From contig NZ_ATVH01000016.1 of NCBI RefSeq assembly GCF_000420625.1, positions 1-64,000 of the forward strand: a DNA stretch of 64,000 nucleotides, read 5' to 3'. Source of the DNA: Fodinicurvata sediminis DSM 21159 (GTDB taxonomy: Bacteria > Pseudomonadota > Alphaproteobacteria > Kiloniellales > DSM-21159). The position numbers and the translations under genes were made by a program. Below are positions 34,784-43,367 of this stretch, in pieces. Positions within the stretch are counted from its first letter, which is position 1. Each line of letters opens with the position of its first letter. The notes under the pieces are model-generated. The model was not told the DNA's origin. It ran no database searches and worked only from the letters and a program-made list of their open reading frames with translations.

Positions 34784-36336
34784 TGCGCCCCTCCTGTCCC
34801 GGTGGAAGGGACGCTCTCGCTTTGAAATTGCGCGCGCAGCACGTGCTTCTGTACCTTGCCGGCCGGTGTGCGCGGGAAGTCCTCGACCACGAAGAAGCGC
34901 TTGGGAATGCGGTAGCTGGCAAGATGCTCGCGGCAATAGGCGACGATAGACTCCAGGTTAACCTCTTCGCCAGGACGGGGGCGTAGATAGGCATGGCCGA
35001 CCTCGCCCCACTTCTCGTCGGGCACGCCCACCACGGCAACCTCCAGCAGTTGTGGGTGAGCGCCCAGTATCGCTTCGACCTCGGCCGGATAGACGTTCTC
35101 GCCGCCTGAGATGAACATGTCCTTGATGCGGTCGACCAGGTAGAAATAACCGTCGTTGTCCCGCCGTGCGACGTCGCCGCTGTGCAGCCAGCCCTCGACG
35201 ATGGTCTTGGCGGTGACCTCCGACCGATTCCAGTAGCCGGGTGTGATGTTCGGCCCGCGCAGAAGCAGTTCGCCCGCCTCGCCGTCGGCAACCTCCCTGC
35301 CTTCACTGTTGACGATCCGCGCCTCGACCAGGAGTTGCGGCTTGCCGATGGAGCCGGGCTTGCGGGTGACGTTCTCGGCATCCATCAGGAAGGTCGTTGG
35401 CCCGGACTCGGTCATTCCGAACCCCTGCTGGATGTAGGCGCCGCGCTTGGCGTAGCTGTGGAGGATGTGATCGGGCAGCGGCGCGCCGCCGGCACTCCAG
35501 CTACGCACCCGGGTCAGTTCGATCTCCACGAAGCGCTCATGCAGGCTCAAGGCCTGATAGACGGCCGGCACGGCAAGCAGCGCCGTCAACTCGCCGCCGT
35601 CGATCAGATCGAGTAGCCGGTCGGCGTCGAAACCGGGCAGCACCTTGACGGAGCCGCCGCAGATCAAAGTGGGCAGGGTATGGAGGTTAATGCCGGCTGT
35701 GTGGAAAAGCGGCAGATAGCAGGGCGTGGTGTCGGCACCGGTGAGATGGGTTGGCTGGGCGATGTTGATGTAGTTGGCCAGCGCCATGCCGAAGGTCTGG
35801 ATCACCGCCTTGGGCGTGCCGGTGGTGCCTGAGGTATAGAGCATGTACCAGGGAGCTTCGGGATCGCGTTCCTCGACGCGCGGCGGCCAGCTCGGCGTTT
35901 CCTCGGCGGTGAGCAGGTCTTCGTAGCTGTCCGTACCCTGCGTTTCCTCCAGCGGGATCAACGGCAGGGCGCACCCATCGGCCAGCTTGCCGGCGAGTTC
36001 GGCCGTGGCCGTGTCGTGCAGCAGGAAGCGCGGCGCGCAGTCCTTGACCACTGGCGTCAGTTCGCTTGCGGTCTGGCGCCAGTTGAGTGGCGTCAGGATG
36101 ACTCCGGCCTTGCCGCAGCCGAAGAGGATCTCGAAGAAGGCGATGCAGTTGTGGCAGAGGATGGCAACGCGCTCGCCGGGTTCGACGCCGCAACGGCGCA
36201 GGGCCGCGGCGAAGCGCTCGGCGCGCTCGTTGAGCTGGCGATAGGTGACGCTTCGACCGGTTGCGACCTCGTGCATGGCCATCTTGTCCGGTAGCAGGCT
36301 TGCGCGTTTGGCGGCGAAATCGAAGACTTGGAACAC
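34780..36336 (-). CDS. AMP-forming acyl-CoA synthetase
   Basis: 518-aa class I adenylate-forming ligase that activates a carboxylic acid to its CoA thioester. Motifs: YMLYTSGTTGTPKAVI (P-loop), QQGFGMTESGPT, GWLHSGDVARRDNDGY, DRIKDMFISGGENVYP and the catalytic Lys in PRTPAGKVQKH. It resembles long-/medium-chain fatty acid and cyclohexane/benzoate-type ligases; chain length is not readable. It lies between the enoyl-CoA hydratase and MaoC genes and is probably the first enzyme acting on the imported acid. Confidence 0.9.
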   Translation of the reverse strand: MFQVFDFAAKRASLLPDKMAMHEVATGRSVTYRQLNERAERFAAALRRCGVEPGERVAILCHNCIAFFEILFGCGKAGVILTPLNWRQTASELTPVVKDCAPRFLLHDTATAELAGKLADGCALPLIPLEETQGTDSYEDLLTAEETPSWPPRVEERDPEAPWYMLYTSGTTGTPKAVIQTFGMALANYINIAQPTHLTGADTTPCYLPLFHTAGINLHTLPTLICGGSVKVLPGFDADRLLDLIDGGELTALLAVPAVYQALSLHERFVEIELTRVRSWSAGGAPLPDHILHSYAKRGAYIQQGFGMTESGPTTFLMDAENVTRKPGSIGKPQLLVEARIVNSEGREVADGEAGELLLRGPNITPGYWNRSEVTAKTIVEGWLHSGDVARRDNDGYFYLVDRIKDMFISGGENVYPAEVEAILGAHPQLLEVAVVGVPDEKWGEVGHAYLRPRPGEEVNLESIVAYCREHLASYRIPKRFFVVEDFPRTPAGKVQKHVLRAQFQSESVPSTGTGGAQ

Positions 36337-36350
36337 TGCCTCCTCCTCCG

Positions 36351-37121
36351 CTAGACGGCCCGGCCGAGGAACCGCGCGACACCGGCGCGGGTTTCCGGTC
36401 GGGCGGCCTGTTCAATGAAACCACGGCGCTCAGCCTCGAGGGCCTGAGCGATTGCGGCGCGTCGGGCGGGGGCGAGCAGTCGCGCTTTGGTGGCGTGCAG
36501 GCCGCCCTGAACCTTGCTCGAGAGTATCTCGACCCAGTCATTTACCTGGCTGTCCAGGGTTCCGGCTGGCACCACTGCGTGGGCGAGGCCGAGGCGACCT
36601 GCTTCCTCGGCGTCCACCTGACGGTTCAGCAGCTGGATCTCGGCGGCCCGGGCATGCCCGATCCGTTCGGGCAGCAGCGCGCTCCAGCCGCCGTCGGGAC
36701 TGAAGCCGACCTCGACGTAGTAGGGCGCAATGAAGGCCTCTTCGGCCAGGACGACGAGGTCGGCGGCGAGAACCAGGCCCAGGGAGCCGCCGGTAACCGG
36801 TCCCTGGATGCGGGCGATCACGGGCAGAGGCAGGTCGAGCAGTGCCAGGATCGCTTCGTTCAGCTGGCCAACGATCCGTTCCCCATAGACCGCCATGTCC
36901 TCGGCATCGTGGAAAGTGGCGAGATCGCCGCCGGTGGAGAAGCTTCGGCCTTCCGCGGCCAGCACCACGACACGCACACTGTTGTCCCGGCGGACCTCGG
37001 CAATGGCGTCCAGCAGGTCTTCCAGCAGCTCCGGCACCAGGCTGTTGTGCCGCTCCGGTCGATTGAGGGTCAGGCGGGCGGTGCCGCTGTCGATCTCGCA
37101 GAGGACCAGATTGCCGCTCAT
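36351..37121 (-). CDS. Enoyl-CoA hydratase/isomerase family protein
   Basis: 256-aa crotonase-fold protein. The first oxyanion-hole region is AAEGRSFSTGGDLATF and the second is IQGPVTGGSLGLVLAADLVVLAEEAFI. The catalytic Glu position near FSPDGGWSALLPERIG appears changed (Asp-Gly instead of the usual E...G), so isomerase or other CoA chemistry is possible. Start 37121 follows AAGGAGG. It overlaps the tetR stop by 4 bp. Confidence 0.87.
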   Translation of the reverse strand: MSGNLVLCEIDSGTARLTLNRPERHNSLVPELLEDLLDAIAEVRRDNSVRVVVLAAEGRSFSTGGDLATFHDAEDMAVYGERIVGQLNEAILALLDLPLPVIARIQGPVTGGSLGLVLAADLVVLAEEAFIAPYYVEVGFSPDGGWSALLPERIGHARAAEIQLLNRQVDAEEAGRLGLAHAVVPAGTLDSQVNDWVEILSSKVQGGLHATKARLLAPARRAAIAQALEAERRGFIEQAARPETRAGVARFLGRAV

Positions 37122-37747
37122 GCCGTACCTCCTTCTCCGGGTCGTGGCTTGAGGCCGTGGGCGATCATGTCCATCACGCTGGCGACCACGGGGCCCGGGT
37201 CGCGCTCCGCCTCCCAGATGCCGTAGCGCAGGCCGAGAAAGAGCGAGATGCCCATCAGCGCCCAGCTCTCGGCGTCGGAGTCCTGGACGCGGATCTCGCC
37301 GCGCTCCGCGGCGGCCTCGCAGCGAGCGCGATAGGCCGCACCGAAATCCTGGAAGTAGAGGCGGAAGGCCTCGGGGTCGACGAACTGCGCCTCGAGGACG
37401 ATGCGATAGAGGTCCGGGTAGAGTCGCACGAAGCGGATGAAGGCCTCCATGCCCTGCGCTTCGGCGCTCAGGCGGTCGGTGCCCTCGTCGACATTCTCGG
37501 TCAGGAAGTCGCGCAGCCGCCGGCCGAGATCGAAGACCAGGGTGCGGAACAGCTCTTCCTTGCTGGAGAAGTAGATATAGAAGGTGCCCTGGGCGGTGCC
37601 GGCCGCCGAGGTGATGCCGGCAACCGAGGCCTCGTGGAAGCCCTTGCTGCCGAACTCCTCCTGCGCCGCGTCCAGCAGCTTGCGCACGGTGCGCGCGCCG
37701 CGTCGCGTCTTTGGCGGGTTGTTCAGTTCCGGCAGGGCCTGGTCCAA
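37118..37747 (-). CDS. TetR-family transcriptional regulator
   Basis: 209-aa repressor. The HTH (about 20-65) reads TVRKLLDAAQEEFGSKGFHEASVAGIT and SAAGTAQGTFYIYFSSKEEL. The C-terminal ligand domain has FIRFVRLYPDLYRIVLEAQFVDPEA. TTG 37747 with GGGAG seven bases upstream is preferred: the longer frame to 37882 encodes residues unlike TetR proteins and would run through the palindrome at 37844-37863, the likely operator. It heads the operon of acyl-CoA and LIV transport genes, so it probably senses the substrate or its CoA ester. Confidence 0.88.
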   Translation of the reverse strand: MDQALPELNNPPKTRRGARTVRKLLDAAQEEFGSKGFHEASVAGITSAAGTAQGTFYIYFSSKEELFRTLVFDLGRRLRDFLTENVDEGTDRLSAEAQGMEAFIRFVRLYPDLYRIVLEAQFVDPEAFRLYFQDFGAAYRARCEAAAERGEIRVQDSDAESWALMGISLFLGLRYGIWEAERDPGPVVASVMDMIAHGLKPRPGEGGTA

Positions 37748-37843
37748 GGCGCGACTCCCAAAGTGTTCCGTCCCGTGACAGCGCTTGCCGGCGCAATGGC
37801 CTCGGCTTGCAATTTCCGCTGTCGTGCGTTTTCTTATTATGAG

Positions 37844-37863
37844 ACATGACTCAACTGTCATGT
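37844..37863. promoter_or_regulatory. TetR operator candidate
   Basis: ACATGAC-TCAACT-GTCATGT is a perfect 7-bp inverted repeat with a 6-bp spacer, within the AT-rich gap between tetR and the divergent hydrolase gene. It is placed to repress both promoters. TTATTAT and TTGCAA elements nearby could be promoter boxes. Confidence 0.65.
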
Positions 37864-37945
37864 TTATACTAAGACCGCTCATTAGGTCCTGTCAATTCGC
37901 TCGATTGTTCGTAGGGAGCGAAGGGCGGCAAGCTGGGAGAAGGGT

Positions 37946-38812
37946 TTGAGCGAAACGCCGGGGAAGGCCCTGCCGATGGGTGACGGACCTCCACTGCACT
38001 ATCGCGAGCTGGGGACGGGGTCGCCGCTGCTGCTCCTGCACGGCTTTGGCTGTGACGGCCACAGTTTCGACGGGCTGGCTGACCGCCTGAAGGAGCGATT
38101 TCGCGTCATCATTCCCGACCAGCGCGGGCACGGTCGCTCGGCGGCGTGTGCCTTCCCGGACGTGCGGGAGGCGACGGATCCCCTTGATGATCTTGCCGAT
38201 GATGCGGTGCACCTGATTGATCATACGGCGGGGCAGCCAGTGGTGGCGCTGGGCTGGTCGATGGGGGCGGCGGTGCTCTTTTCCGCCGTCGCGCGCCACG
38301 GCCAGGGGCGTTTCGCCGGCCTGGTCGTCGAGGACATGGCACCGCGGGTTGCGAGAGGGCCCGGCTGGGATCTGGGCCTGATCGGGGCCGGCTCACCGAA
38401 GGAAACGGCTGCGGTCGCCGATCGCATGAGCGAGGACTGGCCGCAGGTGGTCGAGCGCATGGCGCCACGCGTCTTCGCCGATGCGGACACTCCCATGGCG
38501 AAGGATCTGCAGCGCAGCATGCTGGACAGTGATCCCGAGGCGATGGCGCTGCTCTGGCGCGCCTTGGCCACGGCGGATTTCCGCGAGACCTGTTCGGCGA
38601 TCGACATTCCTGTGCTGCTCACACGCGGCGCACACAGCCGGCTCTATCCGGCGGAGACGATGGACTGGCTGGCCGCGCGCATGACGAAGGCGCATAGCCG
38701 GACCTATTCCCAATCGGGCCACGCTCCTCACCTCGAGGAGCCGGCGCGCTTCGCCGCGGACCTGGCCGCGTTCGCAGAGCGATGTGCTCTCGGGCAGGAC
38801 ACGCCAATCTGA
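37946..38812 (+). CDS. Alpha/beta hydrolase
   Basis: 288-aa alpha/beta-hydrolase fold enzyme. The oxyanion strand is LLLLHGFGCDGHSF, then IIPDQRGHGRS, the nucleophile elbow is GWSMGAA, an acidic residue follows at TRGAHSRLYPAET, and the catalytic His is in SGHAPHLEEP. The substrate is unknown; esterase or thioesterase action on a compound linked to the neighbouring acyl-CoA operon is plausible because it shares the promoter region with tetR. Start TTG 37946 has GGGAG upstream; ATG 37976 is an alternative. Confidence 0.88.
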   Translation: MSETPGKALPMGDGPPLHYRELGTGSPLLLLHGFGCDGHSFDGLADRLKERFRVIIPDQRGHGRSAACAFPDVREATDPLDDLADDAVHLIDHTAGQPVVALGWSMGAAVLFSAVARHGQGRFAGLVVEDMAPRVARGPGWDLGLIGAGSPKETAAVADRMSEDWPQVVERMAPRVFADADTPMAKDLQRSMLDSDPEAMALLWRALATADFRETCSAIDIPVLLTRGAHSRLYPAETMDWLAARMTKAHSRTYSQSGHAPHLEEPARFAADLAAFAERCALGQDTPI

Positions 38813-38869
38813 AGCAAACTGAGAGTAGACGATCTCACGTAGATTTGGACTCCCGGCACGCCTGAACCC

Positions 38870-39370
38870 TCACGCTTCGGCCGGACCGCGGTGTGTGTGC
38901 GCGCGGTTGACGAACTGGTGCCAGATGCGCCAATCGCCGGCCGCGTTCTGACGCAATATGGTGACGTAAGCGCCGTGCTGTTGGACGGCACGCTCACCCT
39001 CCCCGAAGGGTTCGACCTCAAACCGTTAGCTCGCCTGGACATAGACAGCCTCGCCGAGCATTTCGGCTCCTTGGATTTCGACGGAGAAACCGGTCAGCCT
39101 GACGCCGCCATCCACGCCGAGCAGCCTGGCCAGAGCGCCGCGGATCGCATCGCGCCCCTCCACGGGCGGGGCATCAGGCAGCAACTGGACAGCCCGTTGG
39201 TGATAGAGTTGCGCTACGGTATCCCAATCCCCGGCGAGCGCACGCTCCACATAGGCCTCGGGGATCGTCGCGATCTGCTGCCGTATCTCAACCCGGAACG
39301 CTTCCGCCGGCACAGCCCGAAAAGGCGTCTTCTGCTGGCGCCGACCGTGCTGGGGTTTGGAAGGCCGCAA
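38870..39370 (-). pseudogene. SnoaL/DUF4440 (SgcJ-like) protein gene with an in-frame stop
   Basis: Residues such as IATIPEAYVERALAGDWDTV, LYHQRAVQLLPDAPPVEGRD and GEAVYVQAS form the N-terminal two-thirds of a nuclear-transport-factor-2-like domain. The frame then meets TAA at 39026-39028 and continues without a shift as RFEVEPFGEGERAVQQHGAY then VTILRQNAAGDWRIWHQFVN, the normal C-terminal strands, stopping at 38870-38872. A single nonsense change therefore splits the gene. The N terminus is also unclear: AGGAG plus ATGATGATG near 39388-39396 is in another frame, so TTG 39370 is only a provisional start. Sequencing error remains possible. Confidence 0.75.
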
Positions 39371-39635
39371 GAAAGTTCCTCTGCATCATCATTCTCCTTG
39401 GAAGGGTTCGCAGCGCCGGCCGCCCCAGTCTGTCGTCGGGGTGGAAGGCCTGCGGGGCTGTTGGTTCGTGGAGGCCGGCAACCTTAAGGAGCACCGTGTC
39501 TGGACGGGGGTGCCAGAGGAATACAGCACCCGGCTGAATCGTGAACTCTACGACCAGCATGTGCGAGGCGTCCTAGATCTCGATCTTCTACGGCGCCAGC
39601 CCCTCGCGGTCCTGCGTGATGTGTATGAGGCGGTC

Positions 39636-40466
39636 TCAGCGCCGGGTCCCCACAATGATCCAGTAGTCGCGGGGCACGCAGATGCCGAGCTCGGTGCCGA
39701 AGCCGTCGTGGAAGGCGATCCAGTCCTGCTGGAGCGCCTTGAGCTGGCCGGCGTCCAGCTTGCCCGCCAGGGTGTGAAGGGGACCGTAACCCTTGAGAAA
39801 GGTCTCCCAGGCGGCTTTACCATTCGGCTCCCGATAGAAGGAGGTGCCGCGCTCGAACTTCAGGTCGAAGGCTTCGCCCAGCAGTTCATTCACGCGCTCC
39901 GGTTTGCCCCAATCAAAGGGCGAGGGTGGCGGCGATCCCGTGGGGGCGGGCATGTAGCCCTTCATGATCTTGAACATCTCGAAGACGTTTCCGTCGGGCG
40001 TCCAGGTGGCCAGCGCTAGTCGGCCGCCGGGCCGGCAGACCCGCGACAGCTCGGCGACGGCGTCCTCCGGCCGCTGCACGAACATGACACCGAAGGTCGA
40101 GATGACCGCGTCGAAGGAGGCGTCCCGATAAGGCAACGCCTCGGCATCGCCATGGTCGAAGGGGATATCGAGATTGCGGGCGGCGGCGATCTCCTGCGCC
40201 GTGGAGAGCATGTCGGGTGCGAAATCGACACCCGTGACATCGAAGCCGCGTTCGGCGAGGCGTCGGGCCGTCCAGCCCGTGCCCGTCGCGACATCCAGGA
40301 TCCGCTCGCTGGTCGTCGGTGCGAAGCGGTTGATGCAGTGCTCGATCGCGTCGAGGATGCCGCGACTGATCTCGTCATAAGTGCGGCCGGCACTCGACCA
40401 GGTGGCCGACGGCGTTTCGTTGTGGCTGCGGATAATAGAGTCGGGATGTTCCGTTGCTGTGGTCAT
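39636..40466 (-). CDS. Class I SAM-dependent methyltransferase
   Basis: 276-aa methyltransferase of the UbiE/methyltransf_11 type. SAM motif I is ILDVATGTGWTARRLAERG, then VTGVDFAPDML and ISTFGVMFVQRPEDAVAEL. The C-terminal part is unusual for UbiE, with aromatic-rich FDWGKPERVNELLG. The substrate is unknown. ATG 40466 is favoured because AAGGAG is six bases upstream, while ATG 40472 touches that site. It is divergent from the HxlR gene with a palindromic operator between, so it is probably that regulator's target. Confidence 0.88.
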   Translation of the reverse strand: MTTATEHPDSIIRSHNETPSATWSSAGRTYDEISRGILDAIEHCINRFAPTTSERILDVATGTGWTARRLAERGFDVTGVDFAPDMLSTAQEIAAARNLDIPFDHGDAEALPYRDASFDAVISTFGVMFVQRPEDAVAELSRVCRPGGRLALATWTPDGNVFEMFKIMKGYMPAPTGSPPPSPFDWGKPERVNELLGEAFDLKFERGTSFYREPNGKAAWETFLKGYGPLHTLAGKLDAGQLKALQQDWIAFHDGFGTELGICVPRDYWIIVGTRR

Positions 40467-40549
40467 CGTCATCTCCTTCGAAAGTCATATACAGCACAGG
40501 AAAACCTGCGATAGGGTGAGAGCATTCCCGAGCCAGCCCGCATCCATCC

Positions 40550-40566
40550 AGTTCACAATGTGAACT
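40550..40566. promoter_or_regulatory. 17-bp palindrome between methyltransferase and HxlR genes
   Basis: AGTTCACAATGTGAACT has perfect 8-bp arms around a central A. It lies 84 bp from the methyltransferase start and 65 bp from the HxlR start. HxlR dimers bind short palindromes at divergent promoters, so it is the likely operator of the regulator at 40631. Confidence 0.65.
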
Positions 40567-40630
40567 TTGGGCGGGTGTCCGCGGCAGTTGCGCCGCTCGG
40601 GAAGCCACGGAGAAGCCGGGAGGCGATCCG

Positions 40631-41341
40631 ATGACCGAGGACAGTGGGTACGGACAGTTCTGTCCTGTCGCGAAAGCCGCCGAGATCCTTGCCACGCGCT
40701 GGACACCGCTGATTCTGCGTGAACTGATCAGTGGCAGTACGCGTTTCAACGACATTCACCGCGGCGTGCCGCTGATGCCCCGGGCCTTGCTGTCGAGGCG
40801 GCTGAAGGAACTCCAGACCGCGGGCATCGTGGAGCGGGTGCCAATGGAGGAGTCGAAGAACGCCAGCTATCTGTTGACTCAGGCGGGCGAGGACCTGCGT
40901 CCGATCATCGTCTCCATGGGCATCTGGGGACAGCGCTGGGTGGAAAGCGCGCTGGAAGGTCCCGACTGGGATGCCGGCGTGTTGATGTGGGATATGCGGC
41001 GCAGGCTCGATACCAGCTATCTGGGGAAGCCACGAACTGTCCTGCAGTTCGAATACCAGGATGCGCCCGCCGAGATGCGACTCTGGTGGCTGTTGATCGA
41101 GGACGGGGCGATCGACCTCTGCCAATCGGATCCGGGTTTCGAGGTCGATCTCTATGTCCTGACCACGGTTCCGGTGATGAGTCAGGTCTGGATCGGCAAG
41201 GCATCACTGGGACGGGCCATGGCAGATGACGAGATCGTTCTGCATGGCGACGCGGACCTGCGCCGGAACTTCAGCCGCCTGTTGCAGCTCTCCGTGATCG
41301 TCGAAGCCGCAAGCCAACCGCCGCGCATGCAGATCACATGA
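40631..41341 (+). CDS. HxlR-family regulator with extra C-terminal domain
   Basis: 236 aa, twice the length of a plain HxlR protein. The winged helix (about 10-110) shows FCPVAKAAEILATRWTPLIL, RELISGSTRFNDIHRGVPLM and LLSRRLKELQTAGIV. Residues about 120-230 form a second domain (TVLQFEYQDAPAEMRLWWLL, VDLYVLTTVPVMSQVWIG) that resembles the SCP-2-like sterol/ligand-binding fold found in some HxlR proteins, suggesting small-molecule sensing. It is divergent from the methyltransferase and followed by the acetyltransferase gene. Confidence 0.87.
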   Translation: MTEDSGYGQFCPVAKAAEILATRWTPLILRELISGSTRFNDIHRGVPLMPRALLSRRLKELQTAGIVERVPMEESKNASYLLTQAGEDLRPIIVSMGIWGQRWVESALEGPDWDAGVLMWDMRRRLDTSYLGKPRTVLQFEYQDAPAEMRLWWLLIEDGAIDLCQSDPGFEVDLYVLTTVPVMSQVWIGKASLGRAMADDEIVLHGDADLRRNFSRLLQLSVIVEAASQPPRMQIT

Positions 41342-41509
41342 TGTGACCTGCTGCCGCCCGGTGCGGATTGATCGTCCGAGATACAAGTTGGCGCCGGGAT
41401 TGGGACGGGGGAGCTGCTCCAGGACTCGGTGTTCGTCCCTGCTTCCCGAACATGCGGCAAGGCCGCTATACTGGACGCCCAGGCCGGATTCAGGGGTGTG
41501 CCGACGATC

Positions 41510-41962
41510 ATGGACTTCTCCATCCGCGAACTTTCAGGCGAGGATACTCACCTCTTTCGGGAGCTTCTCTCGATGTTCGGCGAGGTTTTCGAAGAGGTGG
41601 ATACCTACTCTGCGGCCCAGCCGGGAGAGGCCTATCTATGCGACCTGCTGAAGGGCGAGCAGCTTATCGCACTGGCTGCGGTGCAGGACGATCAGGTGGT
41701 CGGCGGGCTTGCGGCCTATGAACTGAAGAAGTTCGAGCGAGAACGCAGTGAGATCTATATCTACGATCTGGCTGTCGCGGCCGCCCATCGCCGCAAGGGT
41801 ATTGCCACGGCGCTGATCGATTGCGTGAAAGGGATCGCCTCGCGGCGCGGCGCCTATGTGGTCTTCGTGCAGGCCGAGCCGGGCGATGCAGCCGCAATCG
41901 CGCTTTACACGAAGCTGGGTAGGCGGGAGGACGTCCTGCATTTCGATATACCGATCGAGTGA
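41510..41962 (+). CDS. AAC(3)-I-type aminoglycoside 3-N-acetyltransferase (GNAT)
   Basis: 150-aa GNAT enzyme. The chain tracks AAC(3)-I enzymes almost end to end: FGEVFEEVDTYSAAQPGEAY, LIALAAVQDDQVVGGLAAYE, LKKFERERSEIYIYDLAVAA, HRRKGIATALI (acetyl-CoA pyrophosphate loop), GAYVVFVQAEPGD, AIALYTKLGRREDVLHFDI. Known members acetylate gentamicin-type aminoglycosides. No integron, IS or resistance-plasmid marker surrounds it, so it looks like a resident chromosomal gene whose activity is untested. Start 41510 matches family length; a frame from 41429 adds 27 non-conserved residues. Confidence 0.87.
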   Translation: MDFSIRELSGEDTHLFRELLSMFGEVFEEVDTYSAAQPGEAYLCDLLKGEQLIALAAVQDDQVVGGLAAYELKKFERERSEIYIYDLAVAAAHRRKGIATALIDCVKGIASRRGAYVVFVQAEPGDAAAIALYTKLGRREDVLHFDIPIE

Positions 41963-41992
41963 CGAGGGTCCCCCGCCCCTCGCTGCCGGGTT

Positions 41993-43171
41993 TTAGTCCT
42001 TGCCGTAGGTTAGGTAGAGGGTCTTCATGATCTCACCCGCGGCCAGGTTGGCCTGCTCGCCGCCGATGTTTGTGGCGACGACGATTGCCAGATCCTGGTC
42101 CCGGTCGATCAGGATCTTGGCCAGGTTCATGCTGTTGGAGCCATTGTGGGTGTGCAGCGGGCGTTCGGCCCAGTCGAACTGCTCGAAGCCCCAGCCGAGG
42201 GCATAGCCGCCTTCCTCGGGGATGCCGGGTGGGGGATCTGGAATTTTTGCCTGGACTTTGGGTTCCATGATGTAGGCCAGGGTTTCCGGTTCGACCAGAT
42301 CGGGTCCGCGCTCGGCCTGGCCGGCGATCCAGCCGCCCCAGCGTGCGAAGTCCAGGATGGACATGTGGGCCGTTCCGGCTGGTCCCATGATGGGCGGGAT
42401 ATCCGCCGCGGCGCCCCATAGCCTGGGTTCGGGCTGTCCGTCATCATCAGGAAAATGCCCGACCAGAGCATCGATCAATCCTGGTGTGGCGGTGGCGCCC
42501 AGGCCGGCCGTTTCCAGCTCGAGCGGCTGGAAGATCCGTTGCTGTATCAGGGCCTCCCAGGGCTGTCCCATGGCAGTCTCGAGCATGGTGCCGGCGATCA
42601 GATAGCCGAAATTGGCATACTGGAAGGGGGAGTTCTCTGGAATGACCGGTTCATTCTTCTTCCAGGCCTCCAGCGCCATCAATCGCAGATTCGTCAGGTT
42701 GTAGTCGAAGGCATCCGTATTGAAATAAATCTCGATCATTTCCTGCGTGTCGCTGGGGATGCCGCTGGAGTGTGAAAGCAGCTGTTCCAGGCGGACCTTG
42801 GCCAGGGTTTCGTTCATTCCCTGGACCTCGTCTCCCAGCACTTCACCGATGGTGCTGTCCCAGGCCAATCGGCCCTCCTCGACAGCCATGCCGGCAAGAA
42901 GGGCTGTCATGGCCTTGGTGTCGGAGCCGATGTGAATCTGATCCTGGAGCTCTGCCTTTGCATCATGCCCAATCGCTCTCACGCCGCTAGCCCCGGCCGC
43001 AACGATCTTCCCTTCATGGGCAACGGCGGCGACCAGCGCTGGCAGGGCAAATTCCTGGCGTACAGGCTCAAGTTGGTCCTTAAGGTTGTCGCGGGCGGCG
43101 GAATCATTCGCCATGAAGGTTATGAGGAGAAGGGCAAACGCAGGCAGCAGCGCCAACCGGAAGTGCAGCAT
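41993..43171 (-). CDS. Serine beta-lactamase-fold hydrolase (class C/ EstB-like)
   Basis: 392-aa exported protein with signal peptide (about 1-27). The active site motifs are SDTK in IHIGSDTKAMTALL (Ser-x-x-Lys), YAN in FQYANFGYLIAG, and HNG in LHTHNGSNSMN in place of KTG. This pattern is typical of penicillin-binding-protein-like esterases and peptidases rather than proven beta-lactamases. It converges on the acetyltransferase gene. The ribosome site at 43171 is weak. Confidence 0.87.
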   Translation of the reverse strand: MLHFRLALLPAFALLLITFMANDSAARDNLKDQLEPVRQEFALPALVAAVAHEGKIVAAGASGVRAIGHDAKAELQDQIHIGSDTKAMTALLAGMAVEEGRLAWDSTIGEVLGDEVQGMNETLAKVRLEQLLSHSSGIPSDTQEMIEIYFNTDAFDYNLTNLRLMALEAWKKNEPVIPENSPFQYANFGYLIAGTMLETAMGQPWEALIQQRIFQPLELETAGLGATATPGLIDALVGHFPDDDGQPEPRLWGAAADIPPIMGPAGTAHMSILDFARWGGWIAGQAERGPDLVEPETLAYIMEPKVQAKIPDPPPGIPEEGGYALGWGFEQFDWAERPLHTHNGSNSMNLAKILIDRDQDLAIVVATNIGGEQANLAAGEIMKTLYLTYGKD

Positions 43172-43367
43172 GATAGTTTCTTTCTTCTTGGTGGGATCAA
43201 ATCTTCCTGGTTGGGAATAGAGCGATAACAGCATCTGTCCAGCGCGAAGTATGCGCGGAAGTTTTTCGCTGTATCAAGTGCTTAGATCCGGCATGTCCCT
43301 TGCTCTTGCATGGGTTTGTCTCCGAACCGGTCGCGAGTCCAGTCGATTCTGCGTCCAGGTCTCCACC

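Noticed and set aside
38891-39487. Plus-strand frame of 198 codons over the DUF4440 region
   Set aside because: Opposite the recognisable broken gene; no ribosome site or family similarity.
39288-39560. Minus-strand frame with ATGATGATG after AGGAG near 39388-39396
   Set aside because: The ribosome-site pattern is attractive, but the product of about 34 codons from those ATGs runs out of frame into the DUF4440 pseudogene and ends at once. It is treated as a possible broken N terminus of that gene rather than a separate gene.
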